A DNA stretch of 64,000 bases, from NCBI GenBank assembly GCA_023053685.1, contig JALIGW010000001.1, forward strand, positions 51,767,359-51,831,358, in the 5' to 3' direction. Origin of the DNA: Diadophis punctatus similis. Taxonomy: Eukaryota; Chordata; Lepidosauria; Squamata; Dipsadidae. Under the pieces are notes generated by a model. That model ran no database searches and was not told where the DNA came from. It was given only the letters and a program-made list of their open reading frames with translations. Below are positions 23,055-35,106 of this stretch, one piece after another (positions within the stretch are counted from its first letter, which is position 1; each line of letters begins with the position of its first letter). Both the position numbers and the translations under genes were made by a program.

Positions 23055-24599
23055 GAACTAAAAGACCCCTTTCATCCTATATTTTCTATAAACAAGCTTG
23101 GAATGCTTAAATCCCTCTGAAATCAATGGGATATGGTTTGAATAAACATGTGTAGTTTTAAATATTACAGGTCTTTTAGAAGCATAATTTTAAGAACACA
23201 AGCTTGAGAAAAAGTTAAGTGTTGGAGGAGGTGGTATGAGAAAGAGGAGAGTAATGGCTTTAGTTTCCGTAAGGCAACTTTACTTTTTTCATTTATTTTG
23301 CTATTTCATTAGTTTTTGAATATAATCTGTTCTACATACAACTGGAACTGTGTCCAGCATTTAATAGGTGTGCATCTGTATATCTTACATACAGACACTA
23401 ATAACACACCCAAATATTAAAATTAATTATATTGTACGAAGAGAAAGTTCAAAATGCGTTGAGAGTTTTCTTTTAAATAAAACATACCTAAGAAAATAAA
23501 GAAATTCTTTATTCAAATTAATGGTGAATTATTTTGTCATGAGAGAAGGAGTTTATATTCATTTAAATGAAAGCACACAAATTGTTCTTGACAAGAAAAA
23601 CAAAGCTAGCCTAGGGCAGTATTTTCATGATAGAAAACGGCACATGTCCATGAATATCTAGTATAATATTAACAAAAAGTATTCAATTAGCTATTCATGC
23701 GCCCATTGTAATGAATATTTATTTGCATAGCAACTAAGTAACATTGATACCTTTTGTTTAGGAACTTTTGAGTTTTAAAATGAAATAACATTCTTTGTAA
23801 GAATGTATAGAAATTGGACAAAAGATTGCCAAATATACCTTTCATTTAAAGTTCTCCAAGGAATTGATCAAGCCACTGACTTGACTTTATGAAATCTTTT
23901 ACTTACTGAAAATTGTGGGCTTTTTTTTTAAAAAAATCTACATTTATTCTGAATCTTTAAGACTCAAGAACATTAAATACAAATAAGATAGTTTTTGCTA
24001 TAGATTCTGATAAAGACAACATGCTCAGTTTAATAAATGTGTGGAATATTTTTCTGCAAACTGAGGGTCTAAGCTTTATATTATGCTTGATATGTAGAAC
24101 ACAGCTCACATGGCTCATTAATTCAAGAATTGCATGGTATCCTGAAACTGGCTGCATCATGCATGGGCTTTACTTCAAAATCCTCCTCTCCAGCCATGAA
24201 AAAAGGGGGGAAAGATCCACTAATGGCATCAACAGGAAAAGGCATTCAGAATAAGGAAAATAACAGTGATGGGAGGAAAGGAATTTATAGATGCTCAAGT
24301 CCTCCAAACTATCAGATTCCCTGTGCCTTCTGTATAGAGTGAGCTATGTTAGTTGTGTACTTCATAATAAACATAATGTATAGTCTGACTCTGATTGACA
24401 AAATAGGATGTGCAAAAAAAATGTATTCTGAGCTTGGTAAAAGAGCCAGTCCAGCATGGGTTATTTGAGAGCAGGAAATCTTGTCTGAATCCTGTAGGCT
24501 ACTAGCTTTTATAGTTAATTTGCAAGGCTGAAATAAGGAAACTGAAAGAATTTTGATTTGCTGGCTTGTGCTAGGCTTTAAAGCTGTTTGGAAATATAT
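23055..24599. other. AT-rich unique sequence, no gene seen
   Basis: No repeat family recognised. The segment around 23690-23750 contains an octamer-type ATTTGCAT at about 23720 in an AT-rich setting; it could be a non-coding conserved element but there is no direct evidence. Confidence 0.4.
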
Positions 24600-24607
24600 A
24601 TCGCTCT

Positions 24608-24923
24608 CAGGGGTGGGTTCCTCCCGGTTTGGACCGGATCACCTGAACCAGTAGCGACCCGCTGGTGATGTTACTGAAGTGGATCGACTGGTGCCAGTCC
24701 ATGGGCAGCACCATCTTTTTTTGTGATTTTTTTAGCGATTAAAGGGTTTAAACTGACCTTTATTCCTTCACCCAAAGCACAGCTGATCAGCTCCTCAGCT
24801 GTGTTTCGGGCTGATTATAGCTACTGAGCATGCGCGGAAGCCAAATTGCACGAGGGAACGCTCGCGCGCGCACGAAACATGGCGATGCAAACCGGTGGCG
24901 ATGGTAAGTGGAACCCACCCCTG
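24608..24923 (+). mobile_element. hAT-type MITE (gggtgggttcc family)
   Basis: A 316-bp element with ends caggggtgggttcct and ggaacccacccctg, flanked by the perfect 8-bp duplication atcgctct at 24600-24607 and 24924-24931. Same subfamily and orientation as 3001-3374, sharing the ggtagcgacccgctggtgat block. No coding capacity. Confidence 0.92.
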
Positions 24924-24931
24924 ATCGCTCT

Positions 24932-26653
24932 GAATTAGAAGCTCCAAGTGTTGGAATAAACATAATAAATTAATGTGCCCAAAATCTTTGACCAAATAAT
25001 GAATAAAGTCAATTTTGAGATCCAGACACACAAAGCCTGCCATAAGCAGGAACCAAAACCCTCGCATTAACAAAAGATCCATCTAAGTTTAAAAGGTCTT
25101 TTTAGAGTTTGGTAGAGTTTGGTGGCCTCTGTATAGAGTCAGCTTTACATTTCATGTGTTTCTTGTTGTTCAGGCTTCATGATGCATTGTGAGAATTTTC
25201 TCATCAATTCTCCTACAAGCATGGATAGTCACAAGAGTAGTGTGTAGCTTCAAAAGAAGCAGCATATGAAATCCCAGAGCCAGGCTTGAGCGTGGGCCCA
25301 GAGTTGAGTAGCATCCAGTTGTAAAGGAAAAGACTTCAGTCTGACAGAAAGACTAAGTACATTAATTCAGTGGCTTCAAAGGTTGAGCTCAACTGAAAGA
25401 AAACATAAATTCTAATATTTCTTTGAAGCAGTGAAGGGGGGAAAGAGATTTGTCTGCAAAAGAAAAGTAAGTTTGCCATTTTGCAAGTCTGGAGCAGACA
25501 GTTTTCAGAAAACCCTTGTCTTGTCAATGTATTTCTTTTCCCATAAAGTTTTGGCTCCTGCTCTGATCATGCCCGAGTAAAATCAGCAAAACTATCTCAA
25601 TTGATTGAGTTGTCCTTTCCTATTTTTGATGAAGCATCCAGCATAGAGTTATTAGAGTTGTACACATCTGGCAAATAGCTGGAGAAAGCTGCTTTAACAA
25701 TAAAACAATTCCACCATGTAATATGGGGCCCTCAAATGGATTTTGTTAGGGATGAGTTGGTTCAACATGTTTTGAGGGAAGGACCATCAAGCCAAGGCGC
25801 ATGGTCTGATTTAATTGTCCGAATACCAGTTCTGCCTTTGGGCCATTAGGTGGCAATAACCATGAATTGATTAAGCATAGGCTAATTTCCAACCCTGCTT
25901 CTCTTGAGATTTCCATATATTTTAATGGCTTATTTTTGGCATCAGACAAGAAACACATACATATCTTAGATATTACTGAGGATTCTTTGTATTGTTAATT
26001 ATTGCATGGAGGGTTGTGATTTGTAAAAATCTAATTAAATCAATTCAAACAAAGTAAAATGGCCAAGTTGAGCTTGGATTCATGACGCCTTCATGACAAC
26101 TTCATGAGCATGTTCACGCATGATTTCAACCACAGAATGGAACTGGTTTGCCATTTCCTTCCCCCAATACTTTCTTCCCTGCCTAGGCTGCTTCCCTCCA
26201 GTCTTCTGTAGTAGTCTCTCATTCAAGCACTGCTCAGGACTGACTCAACTTGATTTCTGAGACCAGACACGGCCAGCCTGCTGCCGCCACCTATTGACCC
26301 TTATTCAAAAATGTAATTAGAAAATGACTTAGAATTATTACATGTACTGTATATTAATAATTAAAGCATATAGTAATACATATGACAATCATTATCCAGT
26401 TGTGCAAATGGCCACTGGCTACATTCCCATAACAGTTGCCATTTAAAAAGTCTTCAGAAGAAAGAATAGTGCTTGCAATAATTTTGTTTCTGGGGAAAAA
26501 TGTCAATCATTCCTGGAGCCAGAGAAGTGAGGAAGACTTATTCCAACCCATGGTTACAAATCAGAACACTGAAGTAAGGCCTTTCCTTTCCATTGGAGCA
26601 AGTCATACAGATAAGTATAAGGCTGGCAGGACTTCTACTTCTCATCAAAAAGC
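24932..26653. other. Unique sequence, no gene seen
   Basis: No supported coding frame or repeat family between two MITEs. Confidence 0.4.
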
Positions 26654-26783
26654 AAAAGGTGCAGAGGTGGGATCCAGCAGGTTCTGACCAGTTCTGGAGA
26701 ACCGGTAGCGGAAATTTTGAGTAGTTTGGAGAACCGGTAAATACCACCTCTGGCTGGCTCCGCCCCATCTATTCTCTGCCTCC

Positions 26784-27067
26784 CAGTGGTGAAATCCAAT
26801 TTTTTTACTACTGGTTCTGTGGGCGTGGCTTGGTGGGCATGGTGTGGCTTGTTGGGCGTGGCAGGGGAAGGATACTGCAAAATCTCCATTCCCACCCCAC
26901 TCTGGGGCCAGCCAGAGGTGGTATTTGCAGGTTCTCCGAACTACTCAAAATTTCTGCTACCGGTTCTCCGAACTACTCAAAATTCCCGCTACCGGTTCTC
27001 TGAACTACTCAAAATTTCCACTACCGGTTCTCCAAAACCTGTCAGAACCTGCTGGATTTCACCCCTG
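26784..27067 (-). mobile_element. Nested hAT-type MITE, same family, opposite orientation
   Basis: A 284-bp element with terminal repeats cagtggtgaaatcca and tggatttcacccctg, flanked by the perfect 8-bp duplication ctgcctcc at 26776-26783 and 27068-27075, both inside the outer MITE. It reads in the opposite direction to its host and carries an expanded 32-bp tandem array (26930-27025). Confidence 0.93.
26930..27025. repeat. Three 32-bp tandem units in the nested MITE
   Basis: Units at 26930-26961, 26962-26993 and 26994-27025 start ggttctccgaactactcaaa and end ctacc, with two to four differences each. The outer host copy has only about one such unit, so the array expanded within this lineage. 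Confidence 0.95.
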
Positions 27068-27267
27068 CTGCCTCCCGAGTCCCAGCTGATCAGGAGGAAA
27101 TGGGGATGGTGCAGTAACCTTCCCCTGGAGTGGGGTGGGAATGGAGATTTTACAGTATCCTTCCCCTGCCATGCCCACCAAGCCATGCCCATCAAGCCAT
27201 GCCCACCAAGCCATGCCCACAGAACTGGTAGTAAAAAAAAATTTGAATCCTGAAAACTGAAAAGGTG

Positions 27268-28272
27268 CTAAGATGCTGAATTATTAAAATATTTGATTTA
27301 AATGAAACATCAGACCTTGTATGCAGGTATATACAATACCAGCCTCTTTTGCAGCTTTCATGGGCCTTCTTGAGCCACCAAACCTAGCTGTTCAGTGACT
27401 CAGTATCTCTTACCCGGCAAAGGAAAACCCTCTATTTGCAAGAGCCTTTTTTTTTTGAAAGGCTGACATCAGGATAGCCTAAAGCAAGCTGTGTGCTCTC
27501 ACAGGGTCCTGACCTGAATGCAACTGATAAAGGAAGGAAAGCTCTGGATTGCAGACAAAGTCCCTTCAAGTTTTCTTTTACTTTTTCACATTTAAAGAAG
27601 CACCTGAGTGCGTATTATCTAGAGACTTAAAGAGTTACTAGAGAATAGATATACCTTTAACCTCCCTTCCCTCTATGTTCTATAAGTTGTTTTGTCACTG
27701 ACTACAAAAATCCTCCTTCTTCCACACTGATTTATTTTATGTGCCTATACTAGTTTACTTTCATAACAATTTCAAGGAAATGTGCTATAAATGAAGGCCA
27801 AAACTTCTCAAATAAGTTACTATAAATATGAATACTTTAAGAAAAGGAAACTGGCAGAAACTGGTTTACAATTGAATAACTTTGTTGCTGTTTAATTTTC
27901 CTTTCTTATTTTCTCAGACAAAAGTACAAATTAGGCAGCAGTGGAAGTTCTTAGTGAGGGCAACATAATTGGGATTCCTTTTCTATTACAATGCTAGAAA
28001 GACATTTGTTGGAGATTAAATGTTGTCACCTTGGAACTTCTGATCAAGGGACTGAGCTATAGTGATAGAAATTGGCTACAGTTGAATGAAGTTTCTCTTG
28101 CCCTTAGTCTTTCTAGTCTCCCATGGAACTCCAGGGAAGCAATTTGAAAAAAGCATGGCCTTTGCCCCAAACTATTAAATGCCCCTGCCCACCAAACATT
28201 TGCGCCTGTCTTTTCTACAGCTATGGAATCTGGATTAACTGCAGTATTTTAGTTAAGCAGTCCTACTCCAAC
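27268..28272. other. AT-rich unique sequence, no gene seen
   Basis: No repeat or coding frame recognised. Confidence 0.4.
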
Positions 28273-28280
28273 ATCTATAC

Positions 28281-28405
28281 CAGGGCTGTCAAATTCGCGG
28301 CCCGTGGGCCGGATGCGTCATGAGCTGGCCATGCCCACACCCACTTTAGTGAAGGGGGAAAAAGTCCCGATACATCACGTGACAATGATGAGTTTGACAC
28401 CCCTG
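28281..28405. mobile_element. Short hAT-type MITE (gtcaaac family), intact
   Basis: A 125-bp element with ends cagggctgtcaaattcg and gagtttgacacccctg, flanked by the perfect 8-bp duplication atctatac at 28273-28280 and 28406-28413. Same family as 22908-23046 and 60118-60809. Target duplication has a central TA. Confidence 0.93.
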
Positions 28406-29570
28406 ATCTATACTGTCACTGCAGGAAAATCCTGTCAAAGAATGTTTTAATGTTGCAGTTCAGCTTCTCTGGAAAGCATCAGGTTAGAGCTGCTGTAGAG
28501 CTCACCAGAGAAATGTTTTAGAGAGTAATCTAAGAACAGCAGCAAAGACATCAAATCTCTCTGAGATTTCTTGCTTCTATAGACGTGGCATGCTGTATCT
28601 CAGACAGAGAAACCTTTGAAGTTCCCAACAGTCAACCTCAGTGTGTGCATAACTTTCGGTTTACACCCTTAAAGATGAAAACTGTGTTTAAATGGGGATT
28701 GTATGTCCTGCCTCCAAGGGAGAACAACATGGTAGCAAAACTAAAGTTTGTGACAACCCTAATAGGAGCCTGGAGGCTTTGGTAAATAGCTATTGTGGCA
28801 CATAGCAGGCAGAATACTTGCAGAACCTTGTTTAGCAGTAGCAGAAGATACAAAACTCATTCCTTCTTAATCATTTCTGGAGCAATATAGATGTGTCTAG
28901 CTGACTAGCTAGCTATTTCCTGAGAAACACAAGCCAAACTCAAGAACGTCTTTCTCTTGGCAGTGCACAAAGTGGGTAGCCATTTGTCCATTTTGATTCC
29001 TGTGCTAATTAGATATTTGACCCTATAGCTTAAACATCCCCTTTCAAATCTAAGATTCTATAAACTGGGAGTCTGTTTGCATCCTATAATTTCCACTGTC
29101 AATTTAATCCAGACCTTCTGACACAACACAGAAGATAAAGGCACAATAGTTATAATAGAAAAGGTTTGCAGTGAGCCAATAGGGAGTTTGGGGATTTCTG
29201 ATATTCCTTCACCAAGAAAGTAGAATCCTTCCAAAGGAATTGAATGGACACAACAATATAGCAAGGCAGGGGCTAAGATTTTGCTCTACACTGGAATCCA
29301 AAGATGGAGTGAATACGTTCATAGGGGTGAGAAAATTGTGCAGACAGGTGGGTAGCCCTAACCAAAACTGCCAAGAAGAATTGCCATATCAAATATGCAA
29401 AATTTAGGTTACTAAGGAACTCTTTATGTTTAGCTCAGACTAAAACTATGGGTAATCAGTTTCAGAACACCAAGTAAGATCCACAGGGCCAGGAGAACAA
29501 ACATTTGGGCAACCGCCATGATTAGTATGAGTAAACACTGAAAGTGCAACAGCTAGCACCATACTACAGA

Positions 29571-29601
29571 AATGAATGAATGAATGAATGAATGAATGAA
29601 T
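29571..29601. repeat. (GAAT)n microsatellite
   Basis: Seven to eight gaat/tgaa units. Confidence 0.95.
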
Positions 29602-30138
29602 ACACTATAAGCACTTTATTCTTCTCACATAATTTCTTCTCAGTGACATTATTGAACAGGCTGTAGAAAACAAACATCGTTAAATAGAAAAGAAGAGCAG
29701 GCGGCTGCTTAATTCCCCACTGCAACATTTTCCCAGTGACGAATGCTCCCTAAATGGATTTAGCTTTTGAAAAGAAGTCAGAGAGAAATTTGATGTGGCC
29801 CCCTGACCCCTGGTAAGCACATGTATCTTCACCTGTCACATAACACACTGGCACTTGCTTACTTTTCTGCAAAGACTATTGATTTTGCTTATTGGCTGCA
29901 GGCTAGTCCATAAAGAACAAATTACAAAGTCAGAGGTCTACAGTTAGCAATTGCTTGCATGATAACAGGGAACTCAGCAGTATTTGCACCATGTGGTATC
30001 CACATACTCACAAATGCAGGGAAACCAAAAGCATAGGCCACCCATGTAATGATTTTTCTTTTGTTAAATAAACAGCGTACACCCTCTTTTGTTCTCCCAC
30101 CTCAATAAACTGGATAGGTATTAGTTTAATCTATGCTG

Positions 30139-30240
<102 letters not shown>

Positions 30241-30646
30241 AAATCCAGATACACACATGCATGCACATAATAGAAATGGTTAAGATACTTTACCCTGATT
30301 CTTTCAAACTTTAAATATTTTCTCAGTAGGTTTACTATGTGATTTGTCCATTGTACAAAGACCAGTGAGAGAAAACCAGTGAATTAAGTGAATATAAATA
30401 TGAAGTTTTGGGTTAATTACATTTTCTCTGAGTTAGTATTCAGAAAACTCTGAATCAAAAGCTCATGTCTGAATGTTTACCTCTGCACAGAAATCAAACA
30501 GATCGTGTATCTTGCAATAGAGATAATGAAGCATTGCTTTGCGATAAAAGAAAACCAAAGTAAAGAAGAACCACTTCTTTACTACATGATGTATGAAACC
30601 ATGAGCGTGTCATCTCCATTTTCCAACACACTTTCAAAACATCTGA

Positions 30647-30748
30647 ATGTGTGTGTGTGTATACATACATACATACATACATACATGCATACATGCATAC
30701 ATGCATACATGCATACATGCATACATGCATACATGCATACATACATAT
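30647..30748. repeat. Compound (GT)n-(TACA)n-(TACATGCA)n microsatellite
   Basis: GT run (30647-30660), TACA units (30661-30684), then an 8-bp higher-order unit alternating catg and cata to 30742. The doubling of the period suggests one mutated unit spread by slippage. Confidence 0.95.
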
Positions 30749-31686
30749 CTCCTAGGAAGGAACCTGGCTTTTTTTCCCAAGTATGCATTAGTAATGATTT
30801 GCATTCTTCTATCTCTTTTAGCATACACACATATAAAGACTACTGTATAGATTATTTAGAGCACTAGAATGAACTGAAGGCAAAAGAGAACAGAAATCTC
30901 AATGGGAAATGGTGCAGAATGCCATTTACTTTGATTGTGCTATGCACGAAAGCATGAATTCAAATAATTGTACCAAAATGTGTGCAGAATCTCTCTACCT
31001 ATCTGTAAAGAGTCCAAATAGTCAGAGGCTGTCATCATGTGTTTAGTTCACTTATTTAGAAATCCCCATCTCAGAATACCTCTCTACAGGTGAGAAGGAG
31101 AAATCAAGCCACATAACTGCTTTAGATTTCAATACTGTTATCTGCAGTTATCACATTAGAATTCCTCCATAAACACTATGTCAGAAGTATGAAAACGTTA
31201 TCTGTGGCTTACAGACATGTGATGCCTTTGAAAGATATGCAATGAAATCTATACCCACATAATATAATTTATGTCTGAGATATTAAAATAAACTACTTGC
31301 ACTCTACATTCTGTTTATTTGATCTTATTTATAATATTTTGGACAGTCAGTTAAATGCAGCCTTATTTATTGTACTCTTATTCCAACTAGACAGATTGAC
31401 CTACATAGCTTCATTATCAGTAGGCTTGGGCTGACTCTGAAATTCTTAACAATGCTTCCACTCAAGATGCAGAATTCTATAATATTTAAAATTGTACATC
31501 ACATTTTATATAACACTTACATGATGAGCACCTTATTAAGTTCAAATAATATTTTGCTTTGAAAAACAATATAGAGAATAGAAACTTATAGTTAAAAAAG
31601 CAGATTTTCAAGGCATTTACTGTGACCTACCTTATATTTCTTTCTGTTTTGTTAAGTTCATGAATGGAGGTGTTACTTTTTAATCA

Positions 31687-32139
31687 TTGGCAACCGATTT
31701 CATTGTGTATGTTAACCATTACAGTATATCAGTTACTGTTGCTGTATTGGACTTTTCCCAGAGTGCTCGTAAGCGCTTCCTTAAAGATATAGACTTGACA
31801 TTTCCATGCAGTGTATTATTGGCCGGTGCTGGCAGAAATCAAAGGATCATGCATTTGTCACAAAAGCGAACTCTTGCTGAGCATGATGTAAAAGACGGAG
31901 TGTTTGTGCGAGGCTGGGAGCATCTGCTGACTGCTTTATATGCCAGCTGGAAAAATGGCTCAGTTACCGAAGCTACTCGTTCCCCTGGTGAGTTCTCCCT
32001 CCCTGCACTCACTTCAAAACCAATAAACTCCAACTCGTGGCCTTTTTCTGGTGTCAAATGGATGGAACAAGTTTGTCATCACCCAGTACGAGGAGCAGCC
32101 ACGAGCTGGAACATCTTCCACAATGATTACTGTTACTAA
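31687..32139 (+). CDS. Unidentified 150-codon open frame
   Basis: ATG at 31687 to TAA at 32137-32139, 150 codons, lying in no repeat recognised here. The translation is not low-complexity and has a mixed globular-type composition (for example SARKRFLKDIDLTFPC near residues 26-41 and GWEHLLTALYASWKNGS near 76-92). No signal peptide, membrane segment or family motif was recognised, and there is no clear exon structure. Local GC is higher than in the flanks. An AATAAA lies inside the frame (about 32020), followed by a moderately GC-rich stretch, so part of the region could instead be an LTR or other retroelement piece. It may be a chance frame. Confidence 0.25.
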   Translation: MATDFIVYVNHYSISVTVAVLDFSQSARKRFLKDIDLTFPCSVLLAGAGRNQRIMHLSQKRTLAEHDVKDGVFVRGWEHLLTALYASWKNGSVTEATRSPGEFSLPALTSKPINSNSWPFSGVKWMEQVCHHPVRGAATSWNIFHNDYCY

Positions 32140-32251
32140 TTCTGCTGAGAAATATGCAGAGCATCTGCACGGGGGAATTCAATGAAGTGTAGCCAAAATA
32201 GAACTTGCTTTTATGCCCAAAGCTCCTGGTGCCCGGGTTAAGACAGCACAA

Positions 32252-33040
32252 GGCAGATCATATGACTTGAGACATTTCAATTCCTCATCACTTTTCATGG
32301 GAGAACAGCAAAGTGCTGATCCTGGAATAAACCTGCTGAGGGAATACAGATAAAAAAATATGCAGGTGTGACTTTAAAACAAGCATAGCATTAAATATAC
32401 AAGCCTGCTATTTTAACAGCCTGAAATTATAAGAGAGCAAAGACCCTATTAACATTTCTCCAAATGGCTCAAACATTGTAAGATGAATGATTCAATCTAG
32501 GTTATCAAAATCCATATCATTATTAAAGGTTAGTCATCTTGTGCAGAAAGTGCAGATCTCTGAGAAATGCAGTACACATTAGTGACATGTAACAGACAAG
32601 TGTTATTCCTTCTCATGAGAAACTGGCAGGTTTGAATTATATATCCAACCCTGCCTGTCTCATCCTTTGAAAGATTTAACTAACCTTTCATGAAAATAGA
32701 TTGGTAGCTCCAATCAATGTATGTGCATGCGATATAACCACAATCACTTTTATCGGAATGGCCTAGAGAAAACACAAAACATCAGGATAATAAGAAGTTC
32801 AGATAAACATAATGATTGTATTCAGATGAGGCTACTTTGTGAACACTCAATAACTTTGGGCAATTGACATTTAAAATACAGGAGGTTAGAATAATAGCAT
32901 TTTTTCTCTTTCCTTTGTGATGTAAATGTAGTATACTGTATGTTCACATTTCTGAGAAAAACTTCAACTGATGCAGCCAATTTGTTTTCCACTGAGTTTT
33001 AACTTCTTGTGCCTTTTTATATAGGTATTTTCAATAGCTA
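32252..33040. other. AT-rich unique sequence, no gene seen
   Basis: No repeat family or coding frame recognised. Confidence 0.4.
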
Positions 33041-33075
33041 TTAAAATTTATTTATTTATTTTATTTATTTAATAG

Positions 33076-33307
33076 CAATAGCAATAGCACTTTACTTATA
33101 TACCGCTTCATAGTGCTTTACAGCCCTCTCTAAGCGGTTTACAGAGTTCAGCATATTGCCCCCAACAATCTGGGTCCTCATTTTACCCACCTCGGAAGGA
33201 TGGAAGGCTGAGTCAACTTTGAGCCTAGTGAGATTTGAACAGCTGAACTGCTGAACTAGCAGTCAGCCTGCAGTGGCTGCATTTAACCACTGCACCACTT
33301 CAGCTCT
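33076..33307 (-). mobile_element. Sauria-type SINE inserted at the tail of an L2-like LINE
   Basis: On the minus strand: agagctgaagtggtgcagtg head, gttcaaatctcactaggctc box B region, tccatccttccgaggtgggt core and a gctattgctattgctatt tail at 33076-33095. It sits between the gcatagaaatcca end of the LINE (33309) and an aaataaataaa tract (33040-33072), so it landed in or next to that LINE's A-rich tail. Confidence 0.88.
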
Positions 33308-33308
33308 T

Positions 33309-34265
33309 AAATGGATTTCTATGCCACCCAACTCCCGGGGGACTCTGGGTGGCTCACAACATGTCAAAATCCATTCCACAATATAAAAAAGTACAATAAT
33401 TAAAAACTACAAAAATTAAAAAGAGTATCTATCATTCATAATCAAGGGGGGAGACCCATATCTGGTCTAGTTGGTCTCACTTTCACCCTGCCTGCCGGAA
33501 GAGCCAAGTTTTTATTGCTTTATGGAAGGCCAGAAGGGTGGGGATAGTCCTGATCTCTGGAGGAAGCTGGTTCCAAAGGGAGGGAGCTCCCACAGAGAAG
33601 GCTCTCCCCCTCGGCCCCGCCAACCGACATTGCTTGGTCGATGGGACCTGGAGGAGGCCAACTCTGTGGGCCCTAACCGGTCATAGGGAGGTATGCAGCA
33701 GGATGCGGTCCCGGAGGTAACCTGGTCCCGAGCCATGTAGGGCTTTAAAGGTTAAAACCAACACCTTAAATTGGATCTGGAGACTAATGGGCAGCCAATG
33801 CAGCTGGCGGAGGATTGGTGTTACGTGGGTGTATCTAGGTACACCCACCACAGCTCGCGCAGCTGCATTTTGCACCAATTGCAGTTGCCAGACACTCTTC
33901 AAGGGTAGCCCCATGTAGAGCGCATTGCAGTAATCCAGCCGTGAGGTGATGAGGGCGTGAGTGACTGTGAGTAGAGCCTCCCTCTCCAAGAAGGGTCGCA
34001 ATTGGTGCACTAGGCGAACCTGTGCAAAGGTCCCCCTAGCCACAGCTGAAAGATGTTGCTCCAATTTTAGCTGTGGGTCTAGGAGGACACCCAAATTGCG
34101 GACCCGTTCTGAGGGAGCTAATTTCTCCCCCCCAAGAACCAAGGAGGGACAATTGGTCAAATCCTTAGGAGGCAATATCCACAGCCACTCGGTCTTGTCA
34201 GGCTTAAGTTTTAGTCGGTTCATTCCCATCCAGACCCTAACATCGTCCAGGCAGCGGCCCAAATG
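33309..34265 (-). mobile_element. 5'-truncated L2-clade LINE with a long open frame
   Basis: The minus strand keeps about 195 codons open (about 34262 down to 33681). It shows the C-terminal half of an L2-type reverse transcriptase: CLDDVRVWMGMNRLKLKPDK, RNLGVLLDPQL, LITSRLDYCNALYMGLP, LVQNAAARAVVGVPRYTHVT and LHWLPISLQIQFKVLVLTFK, typical of the thumb and downstream region. The frame stops at 33681; further 3' sequence to the gccacccagagtcccccggg end at about 33345 completes the 3' untranslated region. The first nine codons of the open frame come from the abutting repeat. The open reading frame indicates a fairly recent insertion. Confidence 0.88.
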
Positions 34266-34269
34266 TATA

Positions 34270-34705
34270 CCATAGGGCCAGGCCACTTATGGGATCACCT
34301 TTATCCCTTTATTTCTGCTTACTCTACCAGATCTAGCAGAAAGGGCAAACTCTGGCACTCTTCGAATTAAGCAATGACATCTTGTTGGATCCAGAAGTCA
34401 TGCCTTCTAAGTGGCAGCACCTGCCATGTGGAACATCATCCCTTTCATGATTTGGTTGGCCTCTGTCCTGTTAGCCTTTTGCAAGGCATTATAAGACCTG
34501 GCTGTTTCCCCAGGCATTTGGGTGGGACTCTGTTGCTTGTTAAGGTGCTCTTTTTTTGTGAGTGGGTTATTGTTTATCCATGGGCACCCAAGGTTATATG
34601 TTATGGTTTTCTGTCTTTTAATCCTTTAAATCCACCCAGAGTTACAGTGTTTCTGTGAGATGGGCTGCTATATAAATAATGGAAGTGAAGAAATAAATAA
34701 GCACA
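34270..34705 (+). mobile_element. LINE 3' end (L2-related), opposite orientation
   Basis: The plus strand reads ccatgtggaacatcatccct, gcattataagacctggctgt, and then the cacccagagttacagtgttt / gagatgggctgctatataaa 3' end with an aaataaataa tail. This is a common vertebrate L2-type 3' terminus. It abuts the 5' edge of the minus-strand LINE at about 34266, giving a head-to-head pair. Confidence 0.7.
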
Positions 34706-35106
34706 TCAAAATTTGCAATGGCATGCTAGAACCAAATGTTTTCAGAAGTTGGCATGAGTTCCTCGCCTGCATGTCACTGCCCCCACATGTGATTAGAAGT
34801 CGGCAGAAACAGTAAATGCTATATCAGGGACAACGGCGAGAAAGAATCTTTTATGCTATTTACATACTGCATGGTGGAACATTCCAGCTCACCCTTCCAA
34901 TTATCCAGTCATTCATTTTCTCCAGATATATTCTTTATTGGGTTTCACTTGCTCCACAGATCTTAGAAATTGGAACCCCACAATCCACACCAAGATTTTT
35001 ATTCTTTATTTTAAACCTTGGGATTTTTCTGACTGCTAGCTTTGAATTTTGAAACCGATTATTCTGTTTGGGCTCCATAAGGAATGCTCTTGGAAAATTA
35101 GTCCAT

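Larger units (their letters stand above)
26662..27259 (+). mobile_element. Host hAT-type MITE interrupted by a copy of its own family
   Basis: The outer element starts cagaggtgggatccagcagg and ends at about tcctgaaaactg. It is flanked by the perfect 8-bp duplication aaaaggtg at 26654-26661 and 27260-27267. Its left part (ggttctggagaaccggtagc) and right part (ccatgcccaccaagccatgc, then aactggtagtaaaaa) are continuous once the inner copy at 26784-27067 and one target duplication are removed, giving about 306 bp. The right tip is more diverged than the left. Confidence 0.85.

Noticed and set aside
23690..23750. Possible octamer-containing enhancer
   Set aside because: A single ATTTGCAT in AT-rich DNA is expected by chance; conservation data would be needed.
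26930..27025. Short regular repeats resembling a CRISPR array
   Set aside because: The three 32-bp units are directly adjacent with no spacers, lie inside a MITE, and the genome is vertebrate.
30494..30867. Met/Cys/Val/Tyr- and His-rich repeat peptides around the TACA array
   Set aside because: Products of the TACATGCA repeat on both strands.
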